The notes: a model not told the origin generated them from the letters alone. Counted from the first letter of the stretch, positions 27,020 to 34,994 are shown. The stretch is DNA of 64,000 nt from CAIUGU01 sp963819685 (GCA_963819685.1 CAWFXI010000009.1:372001-436000); one strand, 5' to 3'. Program-made: numbers and translations.

Positions 27020-27796
27020 TCAGTCCTCGTCGCTCTCCGCCTGTAGTTCGATTTCAGCCTTGTGGCTGCGCAGGATGCGCCTGACTTCTGCTACGGGTGG
27101 TCGGTCTGCAATGCGTGCAATCAGGTCGGCGAGTTCGTGCCATTCCTTGCCCCAGTTGAGCAGACGTACCGCGTCGGCCATGACTTTTTTCTGGAGCGCC
27201 GGAGAAGTCACCTTGCTGGAGGAGCCGCCCGCAGCCGGTGCCTTCCTGACAGCTTTTGCCGCCGTTTTCGGGGTCGTTGCCGCTTTGGCGGTTACCGCTG
27301 GCTCCTGGGCGCGTCGCGCAGGTGTCGTGCTTGCGGACACCTTTGGCATTTCACGCGTGGCCTCAACTTCGGCGACAAGGGGCGTCTGGCTTGGCCGAGC
27401 CCGATTGGTGGCCTGAATAGCAGTAGTCGCTGGGTCGGTCGGTTTTTTGGCGGAAGATGCCGAGGCCTTCTGTGCCTGGTCTTTGTCCGGATCCGCCAGC
27501 GGGATGAAACGCTGCACGTGCTGCGACCCGACCAGATTGGCCAGAAAACCCATCAGCTCGAGCGACTCCGCGAACCTGCTGTCCCCTGCGGAGATCCTGG
27601 ATTCCTGCTGTCCTTTGAGTTCCAGCGTTTTCTGACGGGCAAGTTCAATGATCCAGCGTGTTGGCCGGTCGTGCTTTGGCCAAGGCTGGGCGGCAAGGTA
27701 GTCGGCTTCCGGCAGCTCAGCGTATTGCAGATGCAGATCCAGGCTCGCCAGCCACTTCTCAAGCAGCTCCATCATTCGCTTGTCCGCTGGGGTCAT
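27020..27796 (-). CDS. Hypothetical protein with conserved ends and Ala/Thr-rich linker
   Basis: A 258-residue protein I cannot assign. Residues 1-105 are well structured (MMELLEKWLASLDLHLQYAE, then HDRPTRWIIELARQKTLELK). Residues 110-195 form a low-complexity Ala, Thr, Lys and Pro linker. The last 60 residues are again structured (MADAVRLLNWGKEWHELADL, then RPPVAEVRRILRSHKAEIEL). The end-linker-end layout suggests an adaptor, perhaps with one end binding DNA or protein. It converges with the histone-like gene, with 57 bases between the stops. Cytosolic by sequence; no signal peptide or membrane segment. Confidence 0.7.
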   Translation of the reverse strand: MTPADKRMMELLEKWLASLDLHLQYAELPEADYLAAQPWPKHDRPTRWIIELARQKTLELKGQQESRISAGDSRFAESLELMGFLANLVGSQHVQRFIPLADPDKDQAQKASASSAKKPTDPATTAIQATNRARPSQTPLVAEVEATREMPKVSASTTPARRAQEPAVTAKAATTPKTAAKAVRKAPAAGGSSSKVTSPALQKKVMADAVRLLNWGKEWHELADLIARIADRPPVAEVRRILRSHKAEIELQAESDED

Positions 27797-27889
27797 GATC
27801 TCTCCGCGGGGGCAGGGGTCCGCGCCGGTCTTGCCGGATTATGCCTTGAGGGGGGCGCATTTCGGCACTGTCCGTGATTCAAGTCAGCG

Positions 27890-27918
27890 TCGACGGTCCC
27901 GGAGCTGGCTGCTAGACT
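27890..27918 (+). promoter_or_regulatory. Candidate sigma-70 promoter for riboswitch-GDT1 transcript
   Basis: TCGACG (27890-27895) and TAGACT (27913-27918) match the -35 and -10 boxes at four positions each and are 17 bases apart. Transcription would then begin close to 27925, right at the start of the riboswitch. The boxes are imperfect, so support is mostly from spacing and position. Confidence 0.4.
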
Positions 27919-27925
27919 TCGCTCA

Positions 27926-28045
27926 CTCGTTGGGGAGTAGCCGCCGTCGCAACAGACGGGGATGTGTCAACACGCTTGGGGCCCCGCAGGTTCCATGGTG
28001 CATCCGGCAAAACGTTTGGCGAGACCGATGAGGCGATCTTCCATG
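27926..28045 (+). promoter_or_regulatory. yybP-ykoY manganese riboswitch
   Basis: The leader of the GDT1 gene has the conserved elements of the yybP-ykoY aptamer: TTGGGGAGTAGCC at 27930-27942, a variable helix, GTGTCAACA at 27964-27972, a second variable helix, and GGCGAGACC at 28018-28026 followed by GATGAGGCGATC. These are the nearly invariant loop segments that bind Mn2+ and fold the two coaxial legs of the aptamer. In other Proteobacteria the motif precedes GDT1/UPF0016, mntP or alx genes and turns them on when Mn2+ is high. The approximate boundaries are inferred. About 70 bases separate it from the start codon, room for an expression platform. Confidence 0.85.
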
Positions 28046-28113
28046 TCCGGGTCGGGCGGGGAGGCCGTCTCATTGGACCTTGGTCAATTCCGCTCGACCC
28101 CTCGTGTACCCCA

Positions 28114-28680
28114 ATGGAAGCATTTCTGGTCTCTACCCTGGCTGTCGCGATTGCGGAAATCGGCGACAAGACCCAACTGCTGTCCCTGTTGCTGGCCACC
28201 CGATTCCGCAAGCCGTTGCCAATCGTGCTCGGCATCCTGGTTGCGACAGTTGCCAACCATGCTCTCGCCGCATTGGCAGGGGAGTGGGTGCGTGCCAGTC
28301 TTTCTCCTGAAGCCCTTCGCTGGATCCTGGGGTTGGGCTTCCTGGCCATAGCAGCGTGGACCCTCAAACCCGACAAGCTGGATGACGATGAGCCGGCCAA
28401 AGGTACTTACGGAGTCTTTCTGATCACCTTGGTCGCGTTCTTTGTTGCAGAAATGGGGGACAAAACGCAGATCGCAACGATTGCCCTGTCTGCCAAGTAC
28501 GGATCCCTGTTGGCAGTCGTTTTTGGCACCACCGCGGGTATGCTTCTTGTGAACGTCCCGATCGTTTACCTGGGCGACCGCTTCGCTCCGAAGATCCCGC
28601 TCAAGTTCATCCGCTTGAGTGCCGCCAGCATTTTCGCGGTGATTGGGTTGACTATACTGTTCAGGTTCACGGCAACGTGA
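28114..28680 (+). CDS. TMEM165/GDT1 (UPF0016) cation exporter
   Basis: A 188-residue membrane protein with about six helices in two inverted halves. Each half has the family motif: VAIAEIGDKTQLLSLLLA near residue 10 and VAEMGDKTQIATIALSAK near residue 114, whose E-x-G-D-K-T residues bind the cation. Bacterial members, such as Vibrio MneA, export Mn2+. The riboswitch immediately upstream supports manganese here. ATG 28114 puts the first motif in the usual place; an in-frame GTG far upstream would lie inside the riboswitch. Apparently a single-gene transcript. Confidence 0.93.
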   Translation: MEAFLVSTLAVAIAEIGDKTQLLSLLLATRFRKPLPIVLGILVATVANHALAALAGEWVRASLSPEALRWILGLGFLAIAAWTLKPDKLDDDEPAKGTYGVFLITLVAFFVAEMGDKTQIATIALSAKYGSLLAVVFGTTAGMLLVNVPIVYLGDRFAPKIPLKFIRLSAASIFAVIGLTILFRFTAT

Positions 28681-28897
28681 AGTGTTGATCAGAAGCCCAT
28701 AACAATCGAAAAGCTCCTACCCAACTGAGACTACTTCCATTGCCCATTGCGCTATACATCGGGCGGTTGCCTCCTGCAGAATCGACCGGAAGTCCTATTT
28801 GTGGTGCCGACAGCCTGCTTACAGTTGAGCACGACGTAAATTGGTAGAAATTCCGTTTAGCTTCTCCACCGCTAGAGAAGTTGGCTGAGGTGTATTG

Positions 28898-29737
28898 ATG
28901 GAGCGTGATAGTCATCAAGCTATTCTGCGAGCAATCCGTATTTGCATGAGGCCTATGGCCGAATTTCTGTTGCAGGCCGGAGTCAGTTTTCGTGAATTCG
29001 AGAAGGTATCTCGATTGGCGTTCGCAGAAACTGCGATGAAGAAATACGGTGTCCGGGGTCGCGATACAAATATTTCGCGAGTGGCTGTAATGACTGGGAT
29101 CTCGAGGAAGGAAATTTCCAAACTAAGAGATCAATTGATATCAGAAGAGCTTACTGACACTGTTTCCACTTCACCCGCCGGTCTGGTCTTGGCCGGTTGG
29201 CATACTGACCGGGAATTTATTAACGGCGATGGAAATCCGCTAGCAATACCGTTCGATGGACAGGGAACAACTTTTGTCAGGCTAGTGAAACGGTATGCAG
29301 GTGACGTACCTGCCGGTGCAGTTCGAGTGGAACTTAAGAGATCGAATAGCATTGAAGAAACTAAAGACGGATTGCTCCGTGCACTACACCGACATTTCGT
29401 GCCACATGAGGCGCTAGATCGCTTGGCAACTTCTATTGAAGTCTTGTTAGGGGGCTTAGCGGCAACAATTGCGCACAACGTAAATCCTGAACATGCGGAG
29501 TCAGGATATATCGAGCGGTTTGTTTACAGCGATAGGCTAAAGGAAACGGCTGTGCTCGGCTTTCGAAAAGTCGCCAGAGAACGAGCCCAGTCGCTCTTGG
29601 AAGGGCTTGATGATTGGCTTGCAGCGAACGACGTCATAGTCGAGTCTGAAATCGAAAAAACGGCCAACCATAGGGTTGGCTTGGGCGTGTTCTATTACGA
29701 AGGTCCGAAGGGAGACCCGTCTAGCACCAAAGAGTAG
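28898..29737 (+). CDS. DUF6502 family protein, copy 1 (winged-helix-like N-terminus)
   Basis: A 279-residue protein of the DUF6502 type. Near residues 45-75 is a helix-turn-helix-like segment (ISRVAVMTGISRKEISKLRD), so DNA binding is likely though unproven. A conserved middle (LAGWHTDREF, TTFVRLVKRYAGDVPAGAV) and C-terminal part (ERAQSLLEGLDDWLAANDVI) recur in the second copy at 30767-31726. ATG 28898 has GAGG about seven bases upstream; an inverted pair CTTCTC/GAGAAG (28861-28880) sits just before it. The gene is more A+T rich than its neighbours. It converges on the repeat protein gene. Confidence 0.82.
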   Translation: MERDSHQAILRAIRICMRPMAEFLLQAGVSFREFEKVSRLAFAETAMKKYGVRGRDTNISRVAVMTGISRKEISKLRDQLISEELTDTVSTSPAGLVLAGWHTDREFINGDGNPLAIPFDGQGTTFVRLVKRYAGDVPAGAVRVELKRSNSIEETKDGLLRALHRHFVPHEALDRLATSIEVLLGGLAATIAHNVNPEHAESGYIERFVYSDRLKETAVLGFRKVARERAQSLLEGLDDWLAANDVIVESEIEKTANHRVGLGVFYYEGPKGDPSSTKE

Positions 29738-29773
29738 GACGTGGCGAGCCGTTCGCAGCACGTGGCACAGAAA

Positions 29774-30739
29774 TCAATTTCTAATCGTTGCCTTCATTGC
29801 AATGAGATCACCGTTTGAAATTGGACGAATTCCAGTTGCGGTGACAATCGATCCAACAGTTGCACCTTCGAAGCCACTGGAAAGCGCAGGCGTATAGTCA
29901 ACGACAAGATTGCCGATGTTTAGCTTGCCAGTAGCGACATCTACTGACGAAACTTTCCCAGTAATCACGACCACTGAAGCGCCGTCGACATACATTGATT
30001 CGTTGTCCGTCCAAACGCGGGTCGTTACGAGGGCGCCTTCGTCGTCCACGCTTCCGCTAAGCACTATTACTGCACCAGGGTCATATTGGTCTGTTCCACC
30101 TACCCATAGGCGTTGACCCAAAACCTGCACCTCCCTCTCAGCCGGGTACCATGCATCGATTCTTCCTTGTACCAAGGTCAAATCAGGACTTTGGGAATTG
30201 GGCGTCGAAATTTCCGAACTGGATTTGAGTGTTCGACCGGTACCGCCGATTGCTGCTTTTGCAGTGCGACCTGTCCCACCAATCGCCGCTTTTGCGCTTC
30301 GGCCGGTACCGCCGATTGCTGCTTTCGCAGTGCGACCTGTCCCACCAATCGCCGCTTTTGCGCTTCGGCCGGTACCGCCGATTGCTGCTTTCGCAGTGCG
30401 ACCTGTCCCACCAATCGCCGCTTTTGCGCTTCGGCCGGTACCGCCGATTGCTGCTTTCGCAGTGCGACCTGTCCCACCAATCGCCGCTTTTGCGCTTCGG
30501 CCCGTACCGCCAATTGCAGCTTTTGCAGTACGAGTGCTAGTCCAAGCAGTGGTCCATTCTGTGCCTGTGTATTTGGTGGTTACACTTTCTATCGAAGAGT
30601 CAGTCTTACCGGCGAGTTGAATATCAGACGCATATGCGCGGCCAAACAACAGCAACAGACTGATGCTCAAGATTGAGTAGCATAGAACTTGCTTGCAGTT
30701 TCTAACGGATTTTTCGGTTGTATAGAATGCGAAGCGCAT
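29774..30739 (-). CDS. Exported DUF5666-type protein with nine 11-residue repeats
   Basis: A 321-residue protein. Residues 16-38 form a signal peptide (ILSISLLLLFGRAYA). Residues 71-169 are nine tandem copies of (T/S)AKAAIGGTGR. The C-terminal 140 residues have the small beta-barrel pattern of DUF5666 (VQGRIDAWYPAEREVQVLG, VVITGKVSSVDVATGKLNIG). The protein is therefore probably exported, and its basic glycine-rich repeat could be a binding, anchoring or protease-sensitive segment. It starts 27 bases beyond the stop of the second DUF6502 gene in the same direction, so the two are likely one operon. I know no function for it. The GGTG-type motif beside DUF6502 is, from memory, seen in other genomes. 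Confidence 0.8.
   Translation of the reverse strand: MRFAFYTTEKSVRNCKQVLCYSILSISLLLLFGRAYASDIQLAGKTDSSIESVTTKYTGTEWTTAWTSTRTAKAAIGGTGRSAKAAIGGTGRTAKAAIGGTGRSAKAAIGGTGRTAKAAIGGTGRSAKAAIGGTGRTAKAAIGGTGRSAKAAIGGTGRTAKAAIGGTGRTLKSSSEISTPNSQSPDLTLVQGRIDAWYPAEREVQVLGQRLWVGGTDQYDPGAVIVLSGSVDDEGALVTTRVWTDNESMYVDGASVVVITGKVSSVDVATGKLNIGNLVVDYTPALSSGFEGATVGSIVTATGIRPISNGDLIAMKATIRN
30233..30529 (-). repeat. Nine 33-bp coding repeats in a 66-bp higher-order array
   Basis: Nine in-phase 33-bp units lie inside the DUF5666-type gene. Two subtypes alternate, one ending the previous repeat with Thr and one with Ser, so the true period is 66 bp. The subtypes differ at synonymous sites (for instance GGT ACC versus GGG ACA for Gly-Thr), yet copies of the same subtype are almost identical. 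The unit nearest the N-terminus is the most diverged. This points to recent unequal exchange or slippage of a 66-bp dimer. Confidence 0.95.
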
Positions 30740-30766
30740 AATTTATTAGCTCTTGGATACCTAAAC

Positions 30767-31726
30767 CTATTTTTTTTGTTGTTTGCTACGTTCAGGATCG
30801 ACCTGTGGATCACCCACAACGTCGTCGCGAACAAACATGTAAATGGCGACTCCTACTTGTTTGCGATTTCTGGTTTTTGCTATCGCAGCCGCCGTTTCCT
30901 TTGTTGCGAGCCAATCCGCCAATGCTTCTAGGAATTGTTGCCCTCGATCGCCAACAACAAGCCTGAATTCCTGAATTGAATCGCTCGGAATGCCTGCAGG
31001 GGTCCACACGCGGCGTTCGAACAGTTTTTCGCCTTGAGTAGCTTCGAGATTGTGGTCTAGGGTCTCAGCGAGATCTGTTAGCGCCACGGCCATGAAATCA
31101 ATCGAGGCAGGATCGGTCTTGGACGGAAGATATGAGCGAGCGAGGACTCGAATCTGTCCAGCTGGTGATGCATCAGCTGCACCCACTCTCATCAGTTCAT
31201 CGAGCATCGCTCGCGGCGGCATATCCCCGCTGTATCGGCGAACCAACTCCGTGAAGCTGCGTATTCCAGCCCTTGTCTCAAATGGGAGCTCGTAAGGCAT
31301 TCCATATGGACCGGTGAAATCCGGGTCTTGATGCCAACCAGCCAAAACGCGGCCAACTCGATTGAGGTTGCTGGCATCAGCAATGACGTCGCGATCGAGA
31401 GCGAATACAACCCTTGCTACTTCCTTACGAGTCAAGCCGGTGATGATTGCAATTCGTGATTGCGACTGACGGCCGACGGGCAAAGCGAAGTCACGCCCTG
31501 CGACCTCGACATACACAGCCTTGAGAATTTCCGCGAACTCGCCAAACGATATGCCTTGGCGAAGGAGAATTCTTACCAGCGGCCGCATCACATGCTTGAA
31601 GGCCGAGAGCAGGGATCTTTTATGCCTTCGGTCATGCGTGGCCCAAAGCGAGGCGCGAGTGGCAGGACTGCAAGTGCCGCGGTCATTACGGTGTCTCGCA
31701 ATTATTGGGCGGGAAATATATCCCAC
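30767..31726 (-). CDS. DUF6502 family protein, copy 2
   Basis: A paralogue of the protein at 28898. It aligns from RSLLSAFKHVMRPLVRILLR through RIAIITGLTRKEVARVVFAL (helix-turn-helix-like), VLAGWHQDPDF, FTELVRRYSGDMPPRAML and GDRGQQFLEALADWLA. The first 37 residues have no counterpart, and the GTG at 31726 has a poor ribosome site. A possible shorter start is ATG in the next frame (MTEGIK), which would join RSLLSAF only if one A were missing from the run near 31617; I regard that as unproven. It precedes the repeat-protein gene on the same strand and may regulate it. Confidence 0.78.
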   Translation of the reverse strand: MGYISRPIIARHRNDRGTCSPATRASLWATHDRRHKRSLLSAFKHVMRPLVRILLRQGISFGEFAEILKAVYVEVAGRDFALPVGRQSQSRIAIITGLTRKEVARVVFALDRDVIADASNLNRVGRVLAGWHQDPDFTGPYGMPYELPFETRAGIRSFTELVRRYSGDMPPRAMLDELMRVGAADASPAGQIRVLARSYLPSKTDPASIDFMAVALTDLAETLDHNLEATQGEKLFERRVWTPAGIPSDSIQEFRLVVGDRGQQFLEALADWLATKETAAAIAKTRNRKQVGVAIYMFVRDDVVGDPQVDPERSKQQKK

Positions 31727-32288
31727 GAAAGGTCATGGTCAACGATGGGACATAATTTGGGAGCGACATTACAGAATGTCGAGAGGGGAAATGCCCTGCG
31801 GATCGGGTGTCGCAGTGCAAAATCGGATAAGAATCAGCGTCCGGACGTGCCTAACATGAAGCGCGTTGTGAGCTGACCAGATCGACCAGCACCAGCGTTA
31901 TGTCTGGACTGGTTTAACGCGCAATACGCTTATGGCTGTTACATAAGCTGGCAAAAGCGCCAGGCATTCCGGGGATTGTCAAATGCACGAGCGTTATCGG
32001 AAGAGATTGAATCGACTGCTCAATCCTTATTAAGGCCAGACGGTTAGAGGCCATTTATAAACAAAAATATCAGCTAATGGCAGGCGCGCGCCATGCGTCA
32101 GAAGTAACCCGTAACGCGCGTGAATCAGCAATGTGGAAGACCATCATCCAGGTTGCGGGATGTGGCCGGAAAGACTCCCGCTCCTGACCGCGAGCACGTG
32201 GTCAGGAGCGGGATCAGAGTTCAACTACAAAGCTTCGAGGAAGTCGAACTGACTTATTGAAAGAAGAGTCAAATAATCGACTTGACAG
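31727..32288. other. Gene-poor gap beside the DUF6502 island
   Basis: No gene is recognisable. It contains GCTTATG/CATAAGC (31928-31948, seven-base perfect stem, seven-base loop), a short open stretch after it that reads like a broken C-terminus, and a strong hairpin at 32176-32213. The quasi-palindrome GGGAAATATATCCC (31711-31724) lies at the start of the DUF6502 gene and could be an operator. The left 150 bases should carry the DUF6502/repeat-protein promoter. The A+T-rich composition of the island continues to about 32100. Confidence 0.5.
32176..32213 (-). terminator. Hairpin terminator after ppiC-like gene
   Basis: TCCCGCTCCTGAC (32176-32188) and GTCAGGAGCGGGA (32201-32213) form a perfect 13-base stem with a 12-base loop. 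Reading on the minus strand, the hairpin is followed by GTCTTTCC, moderately U-rich. It lies 76 bases beyond the stop of the isomerase gene and would end the yciB-bolA-ppiC transcript. Confidence 0.6.
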
Positions 32289-33128
32289 TTAGCCTGTCTT
32301 CTGAATTTTTGCAGCCTTCCGCAGTTCTTCGAGATACGTCTGCAATCTCTTTCGCTGTACGAGTTGCACGACCTGATCGCGGACATCTGCAAGCGCCGGT
32401 GGCGGGGGCGGCGGCGATCCGGCTCTGGAGTCATTGAGCAGGATCACGTGCCAACCGAATTGTGATTCGACGGGAGTCTCCGTGTACTTGCCTTTCTGCA
32501 GGGCAACGACGGCGTCAGAGAAGGGCTTGACCATGGTTTCTGGCGTGAACCAACCCAGGTTGCCGCCGTTGTCCTTGGAACCGTCCTTTGACTTTTCCTT
32601 GGCCAGCTTCGCGAAATCACCACCCTTCTTCAGTTCGGCAATGATCGAGTCGGCAGTGGCCTTGCTGTCCACGAGGATGTGGCTGGCGTTGTATTCCGTC
32701 CCGCCGGCCTTCGGCATCGCAGCGACCTGCGCGTCGTACTCTGCCTGCACCTCCGCGTCAGTGACAGGAGTGTCAGCAATCATCTTCTTGAACTGTGCGT
32801 CCGCCAGCACGTTCAGGCGCGTCAGTTCGAGTTGTGCCTGGACATCCTTGCCCTTGTCGAGGCCCGCTTTCTGTGCAGCGTCTGCAGCCAGGTGCATGGA
32901 AACAAGTTGATCCAGCAGTTGCGCTTTCTGTTCATCCGTAACGTTGCCACCCGCCTGCTGGGCGACGGTGCCGATATAAAGATCGAACACTGCAGCACTG
33001 AGCGGCTGACCGTTCACGGTTGCAACTGTGGGCCCGCTATCGGCAGCCCCAGGAGTGCCTGCCTGTCCGCAAGCTGTGAGCAGGAGCAGTGAGGCGGCAA
33101 ACCCCACGGCGGAATGACGATGTTTCAT
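32289..33128 (-). CDS. Parvulin-type peptidylprolyl isomerase, lipoprotein
   Basis: A 279-residue parvulin (PpiC/PrsA-like) lipoprotein: signal peptide with lipobox LLTACG (Cys near residue 20), a SurA_N-like helical segment, then the rotamase domain from about residue 145 (YNASHILVDSK, then GGNLGWFTPETMVKPFSDAV and FGWHVILLND). It should fold or escort envelope proteins from the outer leaflet of the inner membrane or the outer membrane. A PPPPPP stretch near residue 245 is unusual. It starts eight bases after bolA and is the last gene of yciB-bolA-ppiC. Confidence 0.9.
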   Translation of the reverse strand: MKHRHSAVGFAASLLLLTACGQAGTPGAADSGPTVATVNGQPLSAAVFDLYIGTVAQQAGGNVTDEQKAQLLDQLVSMHLAADAAQKAGLDKGKDVQAQLELTRLNVLADAQFKKMIADTPVTDAEVQAEYDAQVAAMPKAGGTEYNASHILVDSKATADSIIAELKKGGDFAKLAKEKSKDGSKDNGGNLGWFTPETMVKPFSDAVVALQKGKYTETPVESQFGWHVILLNDSRAGSPPPPPPALADVRDQVVQLVQRKRLQTYLEELRKAAKIQKTG

Positions 33129-33136
33129 AGGAATCC

Positions 33137-33487
33137 TTAACGAGGGTTGATAAGACCGGTCTGGCTGGATTGCGCTTCGTCCGGTGTACAGGCCGAAATA
33201 CTCAGGGCATGAATGTCCGTGTGCATCAGGTCCCCAAGCGTCCGATAAATCAGTTGATGCCTTTGCAGCGGGCGCATGGTAGCGAATTGTCTGGAGACGA
33301 TGTAGACGCGAAAGTGCCCGCGTCCGTCCCGGGCGCCCGCGTGACCGGCGTGCAGATGGCTATCGTCGGTCAGCTCCAGGTGTTCCGGTTCAAGCCCGGC
33401 CTGCAGGCAGGCCCTTATCTGCTCCAGGCGACTCGCACTTGGGCTGGACTCCCCAGGAACGGCGGCGCGTGGCTGAATATCGGCCAT
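33137..33487 (-). CDS. bolA: BolA family protein
   Basis: A 116-residue BolA protein: ASRLEQIRACLQAGLEPEHL, then LELTDDSHLHAGHAGA and HFRVYIVSRQF, ending HQLIYRTLGDLMHTDIHALS. BolA proteins bind monothiol glutaredoxins with iron-sulphur clusters and some bind DNA; they affect shape and stress response. The His-Ala-Gly-His segment and the DIHALS motif are the family hallmarks. It lies between yciB (three bases) and the isomerase gene. Confidence 0.93.
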   Translation of the reverse strand: MADIQPRAAVPGESSPSASRLEQIRACLQAGLEPEHLELTDDSHLHAGHAGARDGRGHFRVYIVSRQFATMRPLQRHQLIYRTLGDLMHTDIHALSISACTPDEAQSSQTGLINPR

Positions 33488-33490
33488 GTC

Positions 33491-34033
33491 TTACCTGGCT
33501 TCCGAATCGGCCGGCATCTTGCTCGACAGCCATACGCCCTGTATCAGCGCGAACACGAGGGTGAGCCCCATCATGCCGAACAACTTGAAATTCACCCAGG
33601 TGCTTTCGTCGAAGGAAAAGGCCACGTACAGGTTGAGGGCACCCATGACGGCGAAGAACGCCACCCACATCAGATTGAGTTTGAGCCACACCGGCCTTTC
33701 CAGCGTGATATTTGCGCCCATCAAGCGCTGGATGACCGGCTGCTCTCCAACATACTGGCTCACGAGGAATCCGACACCGAAAAGCCAGTTCAGCACGGTT
33801 GGTTTCCACTGGATGAAGGTCTTGTCATGGACAAGCAATGTGATCGTGCCGAAAATCAGCACGAGCACGCCCGAGATCAGCATCATCGGGCTGACCTTGC
33901 GGTGCCGGATCCACTGCACGACCACCTGTATGACAACGGCGGCAATGATCACTCCCGTTGCCACATAAATGTCCGCCAGCTTGTAGGCGACGAAGAAGGC
34001 AATCACGGGGAAAAAATCGAACAGTAACTGCAT
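33491..34033 (-). CDS. yciB: Inner membrane septation protein YciB
   Basis: A 180-residue YciB (IspZ) protein with five hydrophobic helices. Family motifs are LFDFFPVIAFFVAYKLADIY at the N-terminus, DKTFIQWKPTVLNWLFG in the middle and ESTWVNFKLFGMMGLTLVFA near the end. It is an inner membrane protein linked to envelope synthesis at division. It is the first gene of yciB-bolA-ppiC and is divergent from the Sua5-like gene. Confidence 0.95.
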   Translation of the reverse strand: MQLLFDFFPVIAFFVAYKLADIYVATGVIIAAVVIQVVVQWIRHRKVSPMMLISGVLVLIFGTITLLVHDKTFIQWKPTVLNWLFGVGFLVSQYVGEQPVIQRLMGANITLERPVWLKLNLMWVAFFAVMGALNLYVAFSFDESTWVNFKLFGMMGLTLVFALIQGVWLSSKMPADSEAR

Positions 34034-34175
34034 GGGAACGGCGCTCGATCGAAACCCGGAAGTCGTGGATATCGAAGTATCATACTCAAAAGTGCGCCAA
34101 GCCGACCAACGGGCCCTGATGTCGGGCCGATGTCGCCCGGCGCCGACAACGAATCACAACCCTCACCCCCGCAAC

Positions 34176-34799
34176 ATGCCCAGTCGCTACCTCGAGATAC
34201 ACCCCAGGAATCCACAGCCGCGAATCATTCGACAGGCCGTTGAGCTCATTCAGGATGGCGGCGTAGTGGTTTACCCGACGGACTCCTGCTACGCGCTGGG
34301 TTGCCGGATCGGCGACAAGTCGGCCATGGAACGAATCGCCCGCATTCGCGAAACCGACAAGCATCACCACTTCACGCTGGTTTGCCGCGACTTGTCCGAA
34401 ATCGCCCGATTCGCGAGGGTCAGCAATCAGCAGTATCGCTTCCTGAAGAAACTGACGCCTGGTCCCTATACTTTCATTCTCGAGGCTACCCGCGAAGTGC
34501 CGAAGAGGTTGCAGAATCCCAAGCGCCGCACGATCGGCATTCGGGTGCCGGATCACCCGGTCCCGCAATTGATTCTGGCGGAGCTGGGTGAGCCACTGAT
34601 GAGTTCTACGCTGATGTTGCCGGGCGACGAATTGCCGTTGACTGAAGGCCGTGAAATCCAGGAGCGCCTGATCAACGTCGTCGATGCCGTGATCGATGGT
34701 GGACATTGTGGACTCGAGCCCACCTCCGTAATCGATCTCGAATCGGGCGTTCCTGTCGTCCTGCGGCAGGGCAAGGGGGATACCAGCTCGCTGGAATGA
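34176..34799 (+). CDS. Sua5/YciO/YrdC family protein (YciO-like)
   Basis: A 207-residue YrdC-fold protein. The N-terminal motif GGVVVYPTDSCYALGC, the binding segment KHHHFTLVCRDLSEIARFAR and RRTIGIRVPDHPVPQLILAE are present. True TsaC/Sua5 make threonylcarbamoyl-AMP for tRNA t6A; the YciO branch, which this resembles in length and in its place before trpS/scpA, has weak or unknown activity. ATG 34176 is chosen; the open frame continues upstream without a homologous segment. Confidence 0.88.
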   Translation: MPSRYLEIHPRNPQPRIIRQAVELIQDGGVVVYPTDSCYALGCRIGDKSAMERIARIRETDKHHHFTLVCRDLSEIARFARVSNQQYRFLKKLTPGPYTFILEATREVPKRLQNPKRRTIGIRVPDHPVPQLILAELGEPLMSSTLMLPGDELPLTEGREIQERLINVVDAVIDGGHCGLEPTSVIDLESGVPVVLRQGKGDTSSLE

Positions 34800-34850
34800 C
34801 AATGAAAAGAGAGCGCATGCATCGGACCGCAGCGGGTCATCAAAGCTGCG

Positions 34851-34923
34851 TATAATCCTGCGCCCTGCGGGGTGTCTGCAGACCGATGGACAGGAAGCTT
34901 CTGTAGTGCCTGATAAAGGCACT
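34851..34923 (+). promoter_or_regulatory. Candidate promoter -10 box and leader hairpin before trpS
   Basis: A consensus TATAAT stands at 34851-34856, but no good -35 is seen 17 bases upstream. In the leader AGTGCC (34905-34910) and GGCACT (34918-34923) form a six-base stem with a seven-base loop. No Trp-rich leader peptide is seen, so classical attenuation is not supported. Confidence 0.35.
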
Positions 34924-34994
34924 TCAAATCATTGATTGTTAAAGAGTTGAAGTCGTGAGCCGCAGCGCGTGGCCCGCTTCCGCGAGGGTGAGTC

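Noticed and set aside
30233..30529. Repeat array considered as CRISPR
   Set aside because: Units are directly abutting 33-mers without unique spacers and lie in frame within a protein gene; no cas genes nearby.
30198..30620. Long open frames on the plus strand over the repeat (RPVPPIAAFA)n
   Set aside because: A repeat of length divisible by three without stops opens several frames; only the minus-strand frame has a signal peptide and a domain.
31928..31948. Hairpin considered as an integron attC site
   Set aside because: The seven-base stem lacks the paired GTTRRRY/RYYYAAC core sites, and no cassette or integrase is evident.
34811..34994. Trp attenuator before trpS
   Set aside because: No short reading frame with Trp codons and no alternative terminator structure; only a small hairpin.
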